This document shows, piece by piece, positions 7,273 to 16,934 of a stretch of 64,000 nt of DNA. Source of the DNA: Bordetella parapertussis (GTDB taxonomy: Bacteria; Pseudomonadota; Gammaproteobacteria; Burkholderiales; SG8-39); assembly GCA_945862265.1 (NCBI GenBank), contig CAMAXP010000005.1, forward strand, positions 60,115 through 124,114, in the 5' to 3' direction. Position 1 is the stretch's first letter, and the number at the start of each line of letters is the position of its first letter. The position numbers and the translations under genes were made by a program. Below the pieces are notes generated by a model. It did no database searches, was not told where the DNA came from, and saw nothing but the letters and a program-made list of their open reading frames with translations.

Positions 7273-7926
7273 ATGGAAATCAATCAACTCATCCAAACCA
7301 TTGCCATCAACGCACTTCCCGTGTTGTTTGCGATTACGCTTCACGAGGCTGCGCATGGCTATGTGGCCCGTCATTTCGGGGATATGACGGCCTATGCGCA
7401 GCGGCGCATCAGCCTGAACCCCCTTCGCCATGTCGACCCGGTCGGCACGCTGCTGGTGCCGCTCGTGATCCTGCTGCTGTCGGGCGGCCGCTTCCTGTTC
7501 GGCTGGGCAAAGCCCATCCCGGTCAATTACTCGGCGTTGAGAAAGCCCAAGCAACACATGGCGTGGGTGGCCGCGGCCGGTCCGCTGGCCAACCTTGCAA
7601 TGGCGCTGGGCTGGGCGCTGCTGCTGAAGGCCGGCCTGGTCCTGCCGGAGAGTTCGTATTCGGAGCCGATGGTGCGCATGGCGGAAGCGGGCGTGCGGGT
7701 CAACCTGATCTTCATGTTCCTGAACCTGCTGCCGATCCTGCCGCTCGACGGAGGCCGGATCCTTGCGAGCCTCCTGCCCAACCGGCTGTCGTGGCAGTAC
7801 GCGAAGCTCGAGCCCTTCGGGCTGCCCGTGTTGCTTGTGCTGGCTGTCACCAACCTGCTGGACGCCGTGCTCAGTCCGCTGCTGGTGGTTTCCGAATCGC
7901 TGATCCATTCGTTCGTATTCATCTAG
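7273..7926 (+). CDS. Site-2 protease family (M50) membrane metalloprotease
   Basis: The 217-residue polytopic membrane protein has the zinc motif HEAAH (ITLHEAAHGYVARHFGD, near residue 23) in its first hydrophobic segment. The third ligand lies in NLLPILPLDGGRILAS near residue 155. About five hydrophobic segments and a WAKPIPVNYSALRKPKQHM loop complete the small PDZ-less M50 subgroup found next to trpS in many betaproteobacteria. It is distinct from RseP, encoded at 46055-47419. The ATG at 7273 (MEINQLIQTIAINALP) is chosen because the longer frame upstream lies in yciO and lacks conservation. Its substrate is unknown. Confidence 0.92.
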   Translation: MEINQLIQTIAINALPVLFAITLHEAAHGYVARHFGDMTAYAQRRISLNPLRHVDPVGTLLVPLVILLLSGGRFLFGWAKPIPVNYSALRKPKQHMAWVAAAGPLANLAMALGWALLLKAGLVLPESSYSEPMVRMAEAGVRVNLIFMFLNLLPILPLDGGRILASLLPNRLSWQYAKLEPFGLPVLLVLAVTNLLDAVLSPLLVVSESLIHSFVFI

Positions 7927-7942
7927 GACGCTGAACCCGATA

Positions 7943-9145
7943 ATGTTCGAACCCCGAGTCCTCTCCGGCATGCGTCCCACGGGTGCCTTGCATCTGGGCC
8001 ACTACCATGGCGTCCTCAAGAACTGGGTCCGGCTCCAGGCCGAGTACCCGTGCCTCTTTTTCGTCGCCGACTGGCACGCGCTGACCACCAACTACGACGA
8101 GCCGGGCTCGATCGAGCAGAACACCTGGGACATGGTGGTCGACTGGCTGGCTGCGGGCATCGACCCGGCCCAGGCGACGCTGTTCATCCAGTCGCAGGTG
8201 CCCGAGCACGCCGAGTTGCACCTGCTGCTGTCCATGATCACGCCGCTCGGGTGGCTCGAGCGCGTGCCGACCTACAAGGACCAGCAGGAGAAACTGTCCA
8301 ACAAGGACCTGTCCACCTATGGGTTTCTGGGCTACCCGCTGCTGCAGTCGGCCGACATCCTGATCTACCGCGCCAACATGGTGCCGGTCGGCGAGGACCA
8401 GGTGCCGCACGTGGAGTTCACCCGCGAGGTGGCGCGGCGGTTCAACCACCTCTATGGGCGCGAACCCGGATTCGAGGACAAGGCAACCGCCGCCGTCAAG
8501 AAAATGGGCAGCAAGAAAGCGCGCCTTTTCAACGAGTTGCGCACCCGTTTCCTGGAGCAGGGCGACGCCCAGGCGTTGGGTTCGGCCCGCGCCCTGCTGG
8601 AGGAAACGCAGAACCTGCCGCGCGGGGATCGCGAGCGCCTGTTCGGCTGGCTGGAAGGCAGCGGCAAGAAGATCCTGGTCGAGCCGGATGCGCTGTTGAC
8701 CGAATCGTCCCGCCTGCCGGGCCTGGACGGGCAGAAGATGTCGAAGTCCTACGGCAACGCGGTCACGCTGCGCGAGGACGGCGAGTCCGTTGCGAAGAAG
8801 ATCCGCACCATGCCCACCGATCCGGCCCGCGTAAAACGCACCGACCCCGGCAATCCCGACGTGTGCCCCGTGTGGCAGTTGCATCTCGTCTATTCGGATG
8901 AGGCGAAGAAGGACTGGGTTCGCAAAGGCTGCGCCAGTGCAGGCATCGGCTGCCTGGACTGCAAGCAGCCCGTCATCGATGCGCTCCTCGCGGAGCAGGC
9001 CCCGATGCGCGAGCGCGCGCAGACCTACCTCGATGACCCGACGCTGGTGAAGAACATCATCGCCGACGGGTGCGAGAAGGCGCGGCGCCTGGCCACCGAG
9101 ACCATGCGTGAAGTCCGTGAGGCCATGGGCCTCGCAGGGAACTGA
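7943..9145 (+). CDS. trpS: Tryptophanyl-tRNA synthetase
   Basis: This is a class I aminoacyl-tRNA synthetase that charges tRNA-Trp. The HIGH-type signature is HLGH at residues 17-20 (TGALHLGHYHG), and KMSKS is at 265-269 (GQKMSKSYGN). At 400 residues it is about 70 longer than the typical enzyme. The extra segment lies between about 175 and 258 (KKMGSKKARLFNELRTRFLE and onward) and is known from the long betaproteobacterial TrpS class. The C-terminal part contains a CxxC-like pair (GIGCLDCKQP). It is followed two bases later by scpA, with the ATG preceded by an in-operon context. Confidence 0.97.
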   Translation: MFEPRVLSGMRPTGALHLGHYHGVLKNWVRLQAEYPCLFFVADWHALTTNYDEPGSIEQNTWDMVVDWLAAGIDPAQATLFIQSQVPEHAELHLLLSMITPLGWLERVPTYKDQQEKLSNKDLSTYGFLGYPLLQSADILIYRANMVPVGEDQVPHVEFTREVARRFNHLYGREPGFEDKATAAVKKMGSKKARLFNELRTRFLEQGDAQALGSARALLEETQNLPRGDRERLFGWLEGSGKKILVEPDALLTESSRLPGLDGQKMSKSYGNAVTLREDGESVAKKIRTMPTDPARVKRTDPGNPDVCPVWQLHLVYSDEAKKDWVRKGCASAGIGCLDCKQPVIDALLAEQAPMRERAQTYLDDPTLVKNIIADGCEKARRLATETMREVREAMGLAGN

Positions 9146-9146
9146 G

Positions 9147-10043
9147 ATGACGGGCACGGAACCGGCGATCCCGGAAGAGGACGCGCAGGGCCTGGCGGCA
9201 GCGGTTGTGGCCGAAGAGGTGGTCGCTGCCGACGCGGTCGCGGAGGTGGCGGAGGAGGCCGAGGAGGCGCATGTCGCCAAGATCTACGGCGAGCGCCTCA
9301 TCCAGCTGCCGCTCGACCTGTACATCCCGCCCGACGCGCTGTCGGTGTTCCTCGACGCGTTCGAGGGGCCGCTGGACCTGCTGCTTTACCTGATCCGCAA
9401 ACAGAACCTCGACGTGCTGGACATTGCGATGGCGCCGCTGACGCGGCAGTACCTCGAATATGTCGATGCGGCGCGTGCGAAGAACCTCGAACTCGCGGCC
9501 GACTACCTTGTGATGGCGGCGATGCTGATCGAAATCAAGTCGCGCATGCTGCTTCCGCGCCCGCCTTCGGTCAAAGGGGAGGAGGAGGATCCGCGCGCCG
9601 AGCTGGTTCGCCGGCTGCTCGAGTACGAGCAGATGAAGAAGGCCGCCCAGAAGCTGGACGAACTGCCGCAGCTCGGCCGCGATGTCATGGCCGTTTCCGT
9701 CTGGATCGAGCGCACCGTGGTCGAGCAGCTGCCGGAGGTGAACGCGCAGGACCTTGCCGAGGCCTGGCGGTTCCTCCTGCGTCGCGCGAAGCTCTCGGCA
9801 CACCACCACGTGACCCGCGACGAGCTGTCCGTGCGCGAGCATATGACGATCATCCTTAGGAAGCTGAAGGACAACGGGATACGCGAATTCACCGAGCTCT
9901 TCGACACTTCGCGCGGTACGCCGCTGCTGGTGGTCACCTTCATCGCGTTGCTGGAACTGGCGCGCGAAACGCTGGTGGAAGTCACCCAGTCCGAATGCTT
10001 TTCCCCGATTTATGTAAAGTTAGCCAATGCTCAATCCCACTGA
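9147..10043 (+). CDS. scpA: Segregation and condensation protein A (kleisin)
   Basis: ScpA is the kleisin subunit that bridges Smc heads and, with ScpB, forms the chromosome condensation complex. The conserved N-terminal block is [20 protein letters not shown] near residue 68, followed by [20 protein letters not shown] and the C-terminal winged-helix segment. Before it is an unusual 50-residue extension rich in Ala, Val and Glu ([20 protein letters not shown]), probably disordered. The ATG at 9147 follows trpS directly. The last 17 bases overlap scpB. Its partner smc is at 27216, in the same window but not the same operon. Confidence 0.95.
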   Translation: MTGTEPAIPEEDAQGLAAAVVAEEVVAADAVAEVAEEAEEAHVAKIYGERLIQLPLDLYIPPDALSVFLDAFEGPLDLLLYLIRKQNLDVLDIAMAPLTRQYLEYVDAARAKNLELAADYLVMAAMLIEIKSRMLLPRPPSVKGEEEDPRAELVRRLLEYEQMKKAAQKLDELPQLGRDVMAVSVWIERTVVEQLPEVNAQDLAEAWRFLLRRAKLSAHHHVTRDELSVREHMTIILRKLKDNGIREFTELFDTSRGTPLLVVTFIALLELARETLVEVTQSECFSPIYVKLANAQSH

Positions 10044-10785
10044 AGCCAAACGCATCATCGAGGCGGCGCTGCTCGCGTCGCAGGAGCCGGTGTCCCTGCA
10101 GGGCATCCGCAAGCTGTTCGAGGAAGACATCGGTGTCGACACCCTCCGCAGGCTGCTGGGCGAGCTGCGCGAGGAGTGGTCCGGACGCGCGGTGGAGCTC
10201 GTCAACCTCGCGACCGGATGGCGGTTCCAGACCCGCCCGGAATTCCAGAAATTCGTCGAGCGGCTGACGCCCGAAAAGCCGCCGAAGTATTCCCGCGCCG
10301 TGATGGAGACGCTGGCGATCATTGCCTACCGCCAACCGGTGACGCGGGGCGACATTGAAGATATCCGGGGCGTAGCCGTCTCGGCGCAAATCATGCAATC
10401 GCTGGAAAATCGCGGCTGGATCGACGTTGTCGGCCACCGCGAAGCGCCGGGGCGCCCGGCGCTGTATGCCACTACGAAGTCCTTCCTCGACGACCTGGGC
10501 CTGCGCTCCCTGCAGGAACTGCCGCCGCTTGAGGAAGTCGCCAGGACACTTCCCCTTGAGCACACGAGCCCCGCAGAAACCCCGGTCGAAGCCGGGCAGC
10601 CCGCCCAACCCGCGCCCGAAGGCGGCGCGTCCGCAGACCCGTCCGACGAGCAGCTCGCCGGCGAACCCGAGCCCGAGCCTGAACCCGAAGCCGCGCAAGC
10701 CGGGGAGCCCGAAGGCGGGGAGGCCGAACTCGCCGATCCGCCCGCCGAGACGGGCGTCGGCAGCGTCGAGGCAGCGGGCGGCTGA
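10027..10785 (+). CDS. scpB: Segregation and condensation protein B
   Basis: ScpB is the winged-helix dimer that binds ScpA in the Smc complex. Conserved elements are [40 protein letters not shown] and the core [20 protein letters not shown] near residue 97. The folded part ends near residue 185; the remaining ~65 residues are a very acidic, Pro/Glu/Ala-rich tail. The ATG overlaps scpA by 17 bases. The +1 frame across the tail region is also open and continues into rluB, so this segment may encode two proteins (see findings). Confidence 0.95.
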   Translation: MLNPTEAKRIIEAALLASQEPVSLQGIRKLFEEDIGVDTLRRLLGELREEWSGRAVELVNLATGWRFQTRPEFQKFVERLTPEKPPKYSRAVMETLAIIAYRQPVTRGDIEDIRGVAVSAQIMQSLENRGWIDVVGHREAPGRPALYATTKSFLDDLGLRSLQELPPLEEVARTLPLEHTSPAETPVEAGQPAQPAPEGGASADPSDEQLAGEPEPEPEPEAAQAGEPEGGEAELADPPAETGVGSVEAAGG

Positions 10786-10846
10786 AGAAGGCGGCACGGA
10801 CCTCTCGCGTACGCAGGGGGCGGTCCATCGCCACGCCGCGGCTTCG

Positions 10847-11602
10847 ATTTCCGCCGAGCCGGCGCGCCTGCAAAAGCTGCTGGCCCAGGCGGGTTTCGGA
10901 TCCCGCCGCGAGATCGAAGACTGGATCACGGCCGGCCGCCTGACCCTGAACGGCCGACTCGCTCAGCTCGGCAACCGGGCCACTGTCCGCGACAAGATCG
11001 AACTGGACGGCAAGCCGCTGGCGTTCGAAAAGTCCTCGGGCGAGGTCCGGGTGTTGATTTACCACAAGCCGGAAGGTGAACTGGTCTCGCGCAGCGACCC
11101 GCAGGGCCGTCCGACCGTCTTCGCCAACCTCCCCAAAATCCGCGGCTCGAAGTGGATGTCCATCGGCCGCCTTGACTTCAATACCAGCGGGCTTTTGCTG
11201 TTTACCAACTCCGGCGAACTGGCCAACGGGATGATGCATCCCCGTTCCGAGATCCAACGGGAATACGCCGTGCGCGTATTCGGGGGACTCGGCGAGGAGG
11301 AAATCGACCAGCTGTTGGCCGGGGTCAAGCTGGGTGATGGCATGGCGTCCTTCGGCAAGGTGGTCCCGGCCGGAGGCGACGGGGCCAATCGCTGGTACCG
11401 GGTGACCCTCAGCGAGGGGCGCAACCGCGAGGTGCGCCGCCTGATGGAGTCGATCGGCAAGCAGGTCAGCCGCCTGATGCGGCTGCGCTATGGCCCGATC
11501 ACGCTGCCCGAGGAAGTGAAGCCCGGCGAATGGCGGGAACTCGAACCGGGCGCCGTGGCTGCGCTCGCGGAGCAGCTCGCCCCCAGCCACCCGGTACGCT
11601 AG
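10847..11602 (+). CDS. rluB: 23S rRNA pseudouridine synthase, RluB/RsuA family (start uncertain)
   Basis: RluB modifies U2605 (E. coli numbering) of 23S rRNA. The S4 RNA-binding domain starts at RLQKLLAQAGFGSRREIEDW, followed by the catalytic aspartate motif GRLDFNTSGLLLFTNSGEL and the RNREVRRLMESIGKQVSRL segment. There is no ATG, GTG or TTG in frame between the scpB stop (10785) and the S4 domain. I therefore mark the nearest plausible codon, an ATT at 10847, but the same frame is open back to ATG-type starts at 10427 and 10466 inside scpB. Those would add a basic Pro/Arg/Ser-rich extension like those of some betaproteobacterial RluB proteins. The gene is certain; its 5' end is not. Confidence 0.85.
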   Translation: MSAEPARLQKLLAQAGFGSRREIEDWITAGRLTLNGRLAQLGNRATVRDKIELDGKPLAFEKSSGEVRVLIYHKPEGELVSRSDPQGRPTVFANLPKIRGSKWMSIGRLDFNTSGLLLFTNSGELANGMMHPRSEIQREYAVRVFGGLGEEEIDQLLAGVKLGDGMASFGKVVPAGGDGANRWYRVTLSEGRNREVRRLMESIGKQVSRLMRLRYGPITLPEEVKPGEWRELEPGAVAALAEQLAPSHPVR

Positions 11603-11614
11603 CCGCCGGGGAGG

Positions 11615-11643
11615 TTGTCCGGAGGGGCAAAACACGTTATACT
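11615..11643 (+). promoter_or_regulatory. Promoter for the rimP-nusA-infB operon
   Basis: TTGTCC (11615-11620) and TATACT (11638-11643) are separated by 17 bases, a good sigma-70 layout (4/6 and 5/6 matches). The predicted start near 11650 lies just before an intrinsic-terminator hairpin, so initiation here would be immediately subject to attenuation. Confidence 0.65.
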
Positions 11644-11666
11644 TCCGTGCTTTATTGCATCAATGT

Positions 11667-11695
11667 AAGTGGGCTTTTCAGCCCACTTTTTATTT
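11667..11695 (+). terminator. Hairpin with T-tract in the rimP leader (attenuator, or rluB terminator)
   Basis: A perfect 8-bp stem AAGTGGGC / GCCCACTT with a 6-base loop is followed by TTTATTT. It lies about 20 bases after the predicted start of the rimP transcript and 45 bases before rimP. Terminator-like rimP leaders are a described class in proteobacteria (I recall a rimP leader family in Rfam). NusA enhances pausing and termination at such hairpins, so feedback by the operon's own product is plausible. Confidence 0.75.
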
Positions 11696-11739
11696 GCGGG
11701 GCCTGAATTCGGGGCGCAATTGGACAGGAACGGGGCGGT

Positions 11740-12192
11740 TTGGCGTTGAAAGCAGGCACGGGACCCTTGGTAGGCAGGATAGAACCCACCCTAGCGGGAC
11801 TGGGTTACGAGTTGGTTGACGCCCAGGCGTCCAACCACGGGCGCTTCTTGCGTATTTTCATCGACAAGCCGGAGGGCATTACGGTGGACGACTGTGCCGA
11901 CGTGAGCCGGCACCTGTCACGCTATTTTGCCGTCGAAGGGGTGGATTACGACCGGCTGGAGGTTTCTTCGCCGGGGCTGGACCGGCCGTTGCGCAAGCCC
12001 GCGGATTTCACGCGTTTTGCCGGCCAGAAGGCCGATGTCAGGATGATGCAGCCGCAGGCGGATGGCCGCAAGCGGTTCGTCGGGGTGCTGCAGGGGGTGG
12101 AAGGTGCAGTGCTTGCGATGGAAGTGGATGGCGCCAGGGTTGCGCTTGAACTCGACGGTGTGGAACGGGCCAAGCTCGTTCCGGATCTGTAA
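11740..12192 (+). CDS. rimP: Ribosome maturation factor RimP
   Basis: This is a 150-residue 30S assembly factor. The N-terminal domain carries [20 protein letters not shown], then the RimP signature [18 protein letters not shown] and [20 protein letters not shown] near residue 70. The C-terminal SH3-like domain ends ERAKLVPDL. The start is a TTG at 11740 with AGGAACGGGG upstream; no ATG is available in a sensible place. It is the first gene of the transcription/translation operon, 20 bases before nusA. Confidence 0.94.
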   Translation: MALKAGTGPLVGRIEPTLAGLGYELVDAQASNHGRFLRIFIDKPEGITVDDCADVSRHLSRYFAVEGVDYDRLEVSSPGLDRPLRKPADFTRFAGQKADVRMMQPQADGRKRFVGVLQGVEGAVLAMEVDGARVALELDGVERAKLVPDL

Positions 12193-12212
12193 GCAAAGGT
12201 AGGAGTGGGACT

Positions 12213-13721
12213 ATGAGCCGGGAAATTCTGCTGCTGGTGGACGCGCTGGCGCGCGAAAAAAACGTCAATCGCGAAACGGTGTTCGAAGCGCTTGAGATGG
12301 CGATCGCTTCGGCGACGAAAAAGCGCTTTACCGACGATGCCGACGTGCGCGTCACTATCGACCGTGATACTGGAAATTTCACTTCCTTCCGGCGCTGGCA
12401 CATCGTGCCGGACGACACTGCGGATTACAACACCGCGCAGATGACCTCTCTTGAAGAGGCTCTCGAGAAGCGGGAAGACGCGAAGATGGACGAATACATC
12501 GAGGAACAGATCGAGGACGTCCCTTTCGGCCGCATCGGTGCGCAGACGGCAAAGCAGGTGATCCTGCAGCGCATCCGCGACGCCGAGCGCGAGCAGATCC
12601 TGAACGACTTCCTCGGTCGCGGCGATGAACTGGTGACGGGCACGGTCAAGCGCATGGAGCGCGGCAGTGCGATCGTCGAGTCCGGCCGGCTCGAGGCGCT
12701 GCTTCCGCGCGAGAACATGGTCCCGAAGGAAAACCTGCGCGTGGGCGATCGCGTTCGCGCCTGGGTCAAGCAGATCGACCGCTCGGCCCGCGGGCCGCAG
12801 CTGATCCTGTCGCGCACGGCGCCCGAATTCATCATGAAGCTGTTCGAGCTCGAGGTTCCCGAGATCGAAGAGGGCCTGCTCGAGATCAAATCGGCAGCGC
12901 GGGATCCGGGCGTGCGCGCCAAGATCGCGGTGCATACCAACGACCGCCGCATCGACCCGATCGGAACTTGCGTCGGCATGCGCGGATCGCGCGTGCAGGC
13001 CGTCACCCAGGAGCTGGCCGGCGAACGCGTCGACATCGTCCTGTGGTCGGCAGACCCGGCGCAGTTCGTGATCGGCGCGCTTGCCCCGGCGGAAGTGACC
13101 TCCATCGTGGTCGATGAGGAAAAGCACAGCATGGACGTGGTGGTCGACGAGGAGAACCTCGCGATCGCGATCGGGCGCAGCGGGCAGAATGTGCGCCTCG
13201 CCTCTGAGCTCACCGGCTGGACGCTCAACCTGATGACCCAGGAAGAGTCGGAGAAGAAGCAGCAGGAAGAGGGCCAGTCCATCAAGGAACTCTTCATGGC
13301 CAAGATCGACGTCGACGAGGAAGTCGCCGAGATCCTGATCCAGGAAGGGTTCTCCACGCTCGAGGAAATCGCCTACGTGCCGATCACCGAAATGATGGAA
13401 ATCGACGCGTTCGACGAGGACACCGTCAACGAACTGCGCAGCCGCGCGCGCAATGCTCTGCTCGTGCAGGCGATTGCCAGCGAGGAGAAGGTCGAGGGCG
13501 TGGACCAGAACCTGCTGAAGCTCGAGGGCATGGACACCGCCCTGGCGGCCAAGCTCGCCGAAGGCGGGGTGAAGACGCGCGATGACCTCGCAGACCTCGC
13601 CGTCGACGAATTGTCCGAGCTGACGGGCATCGACGAAGAGCGTGCCAAGACCCTCATCATGACCGCCCGCGCGCACTGGTTCGCAGATGAGCCAGCAGCA
13701 GCACAGAAGGAGGCGTCATAA
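12213..13721 (+). CDS. nusA: Transcription termination/antitermination factor NusA
   Basis: The 502-residue NusA binds RNA polymerase and nascent RNA and controls pausing, termination and antitermination. The domains in order are the N-terminal RNAP-binding domain (1-130, [20 protein letters not shown]), S1 (about 135-200, [20 protein letters not shown]), KH1 and KH2 (about 205-345, including [20 protein letters not shown] and [19 protein letters not shown]) and two acidic repeats (365-490). Having two acidic repeats is normal for proteobacteria. An AGGAG lies before the ATG. infB follows after two bases. NusA probably acts on the hairpin at the head of its own operon. Confidence 0.97.
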   Translation: MSREILLLVDALAREKNVNRETVFEALEMAIASATKKRFTDDADVRVTIDRDTGNFTSFRRWHIVPDDTADYNTAQMTSLEEALEKREDAKMDEYIEEQIEDVPFGRIGAQTAKQVILQRIRDAEREQILNDFLGRGDELVTGTVKRMERGSAIVESGRLEALLPRENMVPKENLRVGDRVRAWVKQIDRSARGPQLILSRTAPEFIMKLFELEVPEIEEGLLEIKSAARDPGVRAKIAVHTNDRRIDPIGTCVGMRGSRVQAVTQELAGERVDIVLWSADPAQFVIGALAPAEVTSIVVDEEKHSMDVVVDEENLAIAIGRSGQNVRLASELTGWTLNLMTQEESEKKQQEEGQSIKELFMAKIDVDEEVAEILIQEGFSTLEEIAYVPITEMMEIDAFDEDTVNELRSRARNALLVQAIASEEKVEGVDQNLLKLEGMDTALAAKLAEGGVKTRDDLADLAVDELSELTGIDEERAKTLIMTARAHWFADEPAAAQKEAS

Positions 13722-13723
13722 CC

Positions 13724-16519
13724 GTGGCCGAGACCAGCGTCGCCCAATTTGCGAGCGAGCTGAAGGTTCAACCTTCGGTGCTGCTCGAGCAGCTCAAAGC
13801 CGCAGGCGTGGACAAGGCCGTCCCGTCGGATTCGCTCACCGAGCAGGACAAGTCGCGCCTGCTCGAATACCTGCGCCGCTCGCACGGCTCGCAGGAGCCC
13901 AAGAACAAGATCACGCTGACGCGCAAGCAGACCAGCGAGATCAAGAAGTCCGACTCCACGGGCAAAGCGCGGACGATCCAGGTCGAAGTGCGCAAGAAGC
14001 GCGTGTTCGTCAAGCGGGATCCCAGCGAGGGGCCCGAAGGCGAAGTGTCGGCGGCACCGGCCGAAGTCGTTGCCGCACCAGTGGCGGCCCCGGAGCCTGT
14101 TCCCGCGCCGCCGGTCGTTGTTGCAGCCCCTGTCCCGGCCCCTGTCCCGGCCCCTGTCCCGGCGCCGCTCCCCGAGCCTGCCCCGGTACCTGTGCCCCCG
14201 CCGGCCCCGGAAGTCGCCAAGCCTTCCGTACCAGCCCCAGTTCCAGCAGCGCCCGCGCCTGCAGCCGCTCCCGCCGCCCCGGCGGCGCCTGCAGCTGCAC
14301 CGGCCCCGGTGTTTGGCATTGACCCCAAGCAGCTCGAACTGCGCAAGGAAGAGGCCAAGCGGCACAAGAAGCTCTCCGACTTCCAGGAAGCCGAACTCAA
14401 GGAAAAGCAGGAGCGCGAGCGCAGGGACGTCGAACACAAGGCAGCCGAGCGCGAAGCCCAGGCCGCGGCGGAGAAAGCGCGACTGGAGGCGGCCTCGAAG
14501 CCTGCTGCGGCGGCTGCTCCGGTCACGGAAGGCACGCTGCACAAGCCCAAGCTCAGTGCCGCGGATGCGGCCAAGGCCGACAAGAAGCCCAAGAAGGTCA
14601 AGACCACGACGATACTGAAGGACGATTCAGCACGCCGCAGGATGATCAAGACGCGTGGTGACACCGGCGGTGGCGTTGCCGGGTGGCATGCGCGCGGCGG
14701 ACGCCACAAGACGGGCCACGCAGAGCAGGAAGGGCCGGCCTTCAACGCGCCGACCGAGCCGGTCGTGCGCGAGGTGTCGGTGCCTGAGACGATCACTGTC
14801 GGCGAGCTTGCGCACAAGATGTCGGTGAAGGCTGCCGAGGTGATCAAGGCGTTGATGAAGCTGGGTTCGATGGTCACCATCAACCAGGTGCTCGACCAGG
14901 AGACCGCGATCATCCTCGTCCAGGAGATGGGTCACAAGGCGAAGGCTGCCAAGCTGGACGATCCCGAGTCGTACATTTCCGAGAACGAGGAGGCGGTGGA
15001 GGCTTCGCAGGCCCCGCGTCCGCCGGTCGTGACGGTCATGGGCCACGTCGACCATGGCAAGACCTCCTTGCTCGATTACATCCGTCGCACCAAGGTTGCT
15101 TCAGGGGAAGCCGGCGGGATTACGCAGCATATCGGCGCCTACCATGTCGAAACTGCACGAGGCGTGGTGACATTCCTCGATACCCCGGGCCACGAGGCGT
15201 TCACCGCCATGCGTGCGCGGGGCGCGAAGGCGACAGACATCGTCATCCTGGTGGTTGCTGCCGATGACGGCGTGATGCCGCAGACCATCGAGGCCATCAA
15301 CCACGCGAAGGCCGCGAACGTGCCCATCGTGGTGGCGCTGAACAAGATCGACAAGCCCGAAGCCACGCCTGACAAGGTCAAGCAGGAACTGGTCAGCCAT
15401 GGCGTGATCCCGGAAGAGTACGGCGGCGAGTCGCCGTTCGTCGCGGTTTCGGCCAAGACGGGGCAGGGGGTCGACGACCTGCTCGAGCAGGTGCTGCTGC
15501 AGGCCGAAGTGCTGGAGCTCAAGGCACCGGTGGACGCGCTTGCCCGCGGGGTGGTGATCGAGGCGCGCCTGGACAAGGGTCGTGGCCCGGTGGCGACGTT
15601 GCTGGTGCAATCGGGAACGCTGAAGCGCGGCGACGTGGTGCTCACCGGGTCGGTATTCGGCCGGGTGCGCGCGATGCTCGACGAGGCCGGCCGCCCTGTG
15701 CAGACGGCGGGTCCCTCCATCCCGGTGGAGATCCAGGGCCTGTCCGACGTCCCTCAGGCGGGCGAGGAAATGGCAGTGCTTACCGACGAGCGCAAGGCCC
15801 GCGAGATCGCGCTCTTCAGGCAAGGCAAGTTCCGCGACGTCAAGCTGGCCAAGCAGCGCGCGGCCAAGCTCGAGGGCATCTTCGAGAACATGGGCGAGGC
15901 CGGCAAGAAATCGCTCGCGCTGGTCGTCAAGTCGGACGTCCAGGGTTCGCAGGAAGCCCTCGTCCACGCGCTGTCGCGCCTGTCCAACGAAGAGGTCCGC
16001 GTCACTGTGGTTCACTCCGGGGTGGGCGGTATTACCGAGTCGGACGTGAACCTCGCAATGGCTTCGGGTGCGGTCATCATCGGCTTCAACACGCGCGCTG
16101 ACGTCACGGCGAGAAAACTCATCGAGTCCTCCGGCATCGACGTCCGCTACTACAACATCATTTACGACGCGGTCGACGAGATCAAAGCCGCCTTGTCGGG
16201 CATGTTGTCGCCTGAGAAGAGGGAGAGCGTGACCGGGTTGGTCGAGGTTCGCCAGGTGTTCCGGATCTCTAAGGTGGGCACGGTGGCCGGCTGCTACGTC
16301 CTCGAAGGCGTGGTCAAACGCAACTCGCAGATCAGGCTGCTGCGCGACAACGTCGTCATCCACACCGGGGAGATCGACGCGCTGAAGCGTTTCAAGGACG
16401 ATCAGCGCGAGGTCAAGTCGGGGTTCGAGTGCGGGATTTCGCTGAAGAACTTCAACGACCTCCAGGAAAAGGACCAGTTCGAGGTGTTCGAGGTGCAGGA
16501 GGTGGCGCGCACGCTCTAA
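13724..16519 (+). CDS. infB: Translation initiation factor IF-2
   Basis: This 931-residue GTPase places initiator tRNA on the 30S subunit. It contains IF2_N-type domains at 1-52 and about 345-395, a Pro/Ala-rich linker (about 105-200, with tandem PVPA units), and a charged helical region (205-260). The GTPase has GHVDHGKT at 440-447, DTPGHE and NKID, followed by the beta-barrel and C-terminal fMet-tRNA domains. The start is a GTG at 13724, two bases after nusA, with GGAGG upstream. Shorter IF-2 isoforms from internal starts are known in E. coli but were not resolved here. Confidence 0.97.
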   Translation: MAETSVAQFASELKVQPSVLLEQLKAAGVDKAVPSDSLTEQDKSRLLEYLRRSHGSQEPKNKITLTRKQTSEIKKSDSTGKARTIQVEVRKKRVFVKRDPSEGPEGEVSAAPAEVVAAPVAAPEPVPAPPVVVAAPVPAPVPAPVPAPLPEPAPVPVPPPAPEVAKPSVPAPVPAAPAPAAAPAAPAAPAAAPAPVFGIDPKQLELRKEEAKRHKKLSDFQEAELKEKQERERRDVEHKAAEREAQAAAEKARLEAASKPAAAAAPVTEGTLHKPKLSAADAAKADKKPKKVKTTTILKDDSARRRMIKTRGDTGGGVAGWHARGGRHKTGHAEQEGPAFNAPTEPVVREVSVPETITVGELAHKMSVKAAEVIKALMKLGSMVTINQVLDQETAIILVQEMGHKAKAAKLDDPESYISENEEAVEASQAPRPPVVTVMGHVDHGKTSLLDYIRRTKVASGEAGGITQHIGAYHVETARGVVTFLDTPGHEAFTAMRARGAKATDIVILVVAADDGVMPQTIEAINHAKAANVPIVVALNKIDKPEATPDKVKQELVSHGVIPEEYGGESPFVAVSAKTGQGVDDLLEQVLLQAEVLELKAPVDALARGVVIEARLDKGRGPVATLLVQSGTLKRGDVVLTGSVFGRVRAMLDEAGRPVQTAGPSIPVEIQGLSDVPQAGEEMAVLTDERKAREIALFRQGKFRDVKLAKQRAAKLEGIFENMGEAGKKSLALVVKSDVQGSQEALVHALSRLSNEEVRVTVVHSGVGGITESDVNLAMASGAVIIGFNTRADVTARKLIESSGIDVRYYNIIYDAVDEIKAALSGMLSPEKRESVTGLVEVRQVFRISKVGTVAGCYVLEGVVKRNSQIRLLRDNVVIHTGEIDALKRFKDDQREVKSGFECGISLKNFNDLQEKDQFEVFEVQEVARTL
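14129..14164 (+). repeat. Tandem 12-bp repeat in the infB linker
   Basis: Three consecutive copies of CCTGTCCCGGCC (the last with one change) encode PVPA units in the disordered IF-2 linker. The repeat length is a multiple of three, so copy-number variation would preserve the frame. Confidence 0.8.
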
Positions 16520-16534
16520 GCGCGCCGCATTCCC

Positions 16535-16915
16535 ATGCCCCGCCCCTCGGGACGTTCGCAGAAAGTCGGCGACCAGATCCAGCGCGAGCTCTCGGAAATC
16601 ATCCACCGCGAATTGCGCGATCCGGGCGTGGGGATGATCACGCTCACGGGCGTCGATGTCTCGCCGGACTGCGCCTATGCGACGGTGTACTTCACCTGCC
16701 TCGACGCCGCGCATGTGAAGGTGGCGAAGGCGGGGCTCCAGAGGGCGAATGGCTTTCTTCGCGCCCAGATCGGCAAGCGCATCAAGATCTGGACCACGCC
16801 GGAACTCAAGTTCGTCTACGACGAGTCGGTCGAACGCGGCGACCGGCTGTCCCGGTTGATCGACAGCGCGATCAGCACCAACACCACCGATCCTGACGAA
16901 TCCGGCAAACCCTGA
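16535..16915 (+). CDS. rbfA: 30S ribosome-binding factor A
   Basis: The 126-residue KH-fold protein RbfA binds pre-30S subunits near helix 1 of 16S rRNA. Diagnostic parts are VGDQIQRELSEIIHRELRDP near residue 12, VDVSPDCAYATVYFT near 41 and PELKFVYDESVERGDRLSRL near 93. It starts 15 bases after infB and is followed by truB, the usual order. The C-terminal tail (STNTTDPDESGKP) is short and polar. Confidence 0.96.
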   Translation: MPRPSGRSQKVGDQIQRELSEIIHRELRDPGVGMITLTGVDVSPDCAYATVYFTCLDAAHVKVAKAGLQRANGFLRAQIGKRIKIWTTPELKFVYDESVERGDRLSRLIDSAISTNTTDPDESGKP

Positions 16916-16934
16916 CGCGCGGCCCGCGAAGCGG

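Noticed and set aside
11946..13676. 576-codon minus-strand frame opposite nusA
   Set aside because: Antisense shadow of nusA, with no start context and no family resemblance.
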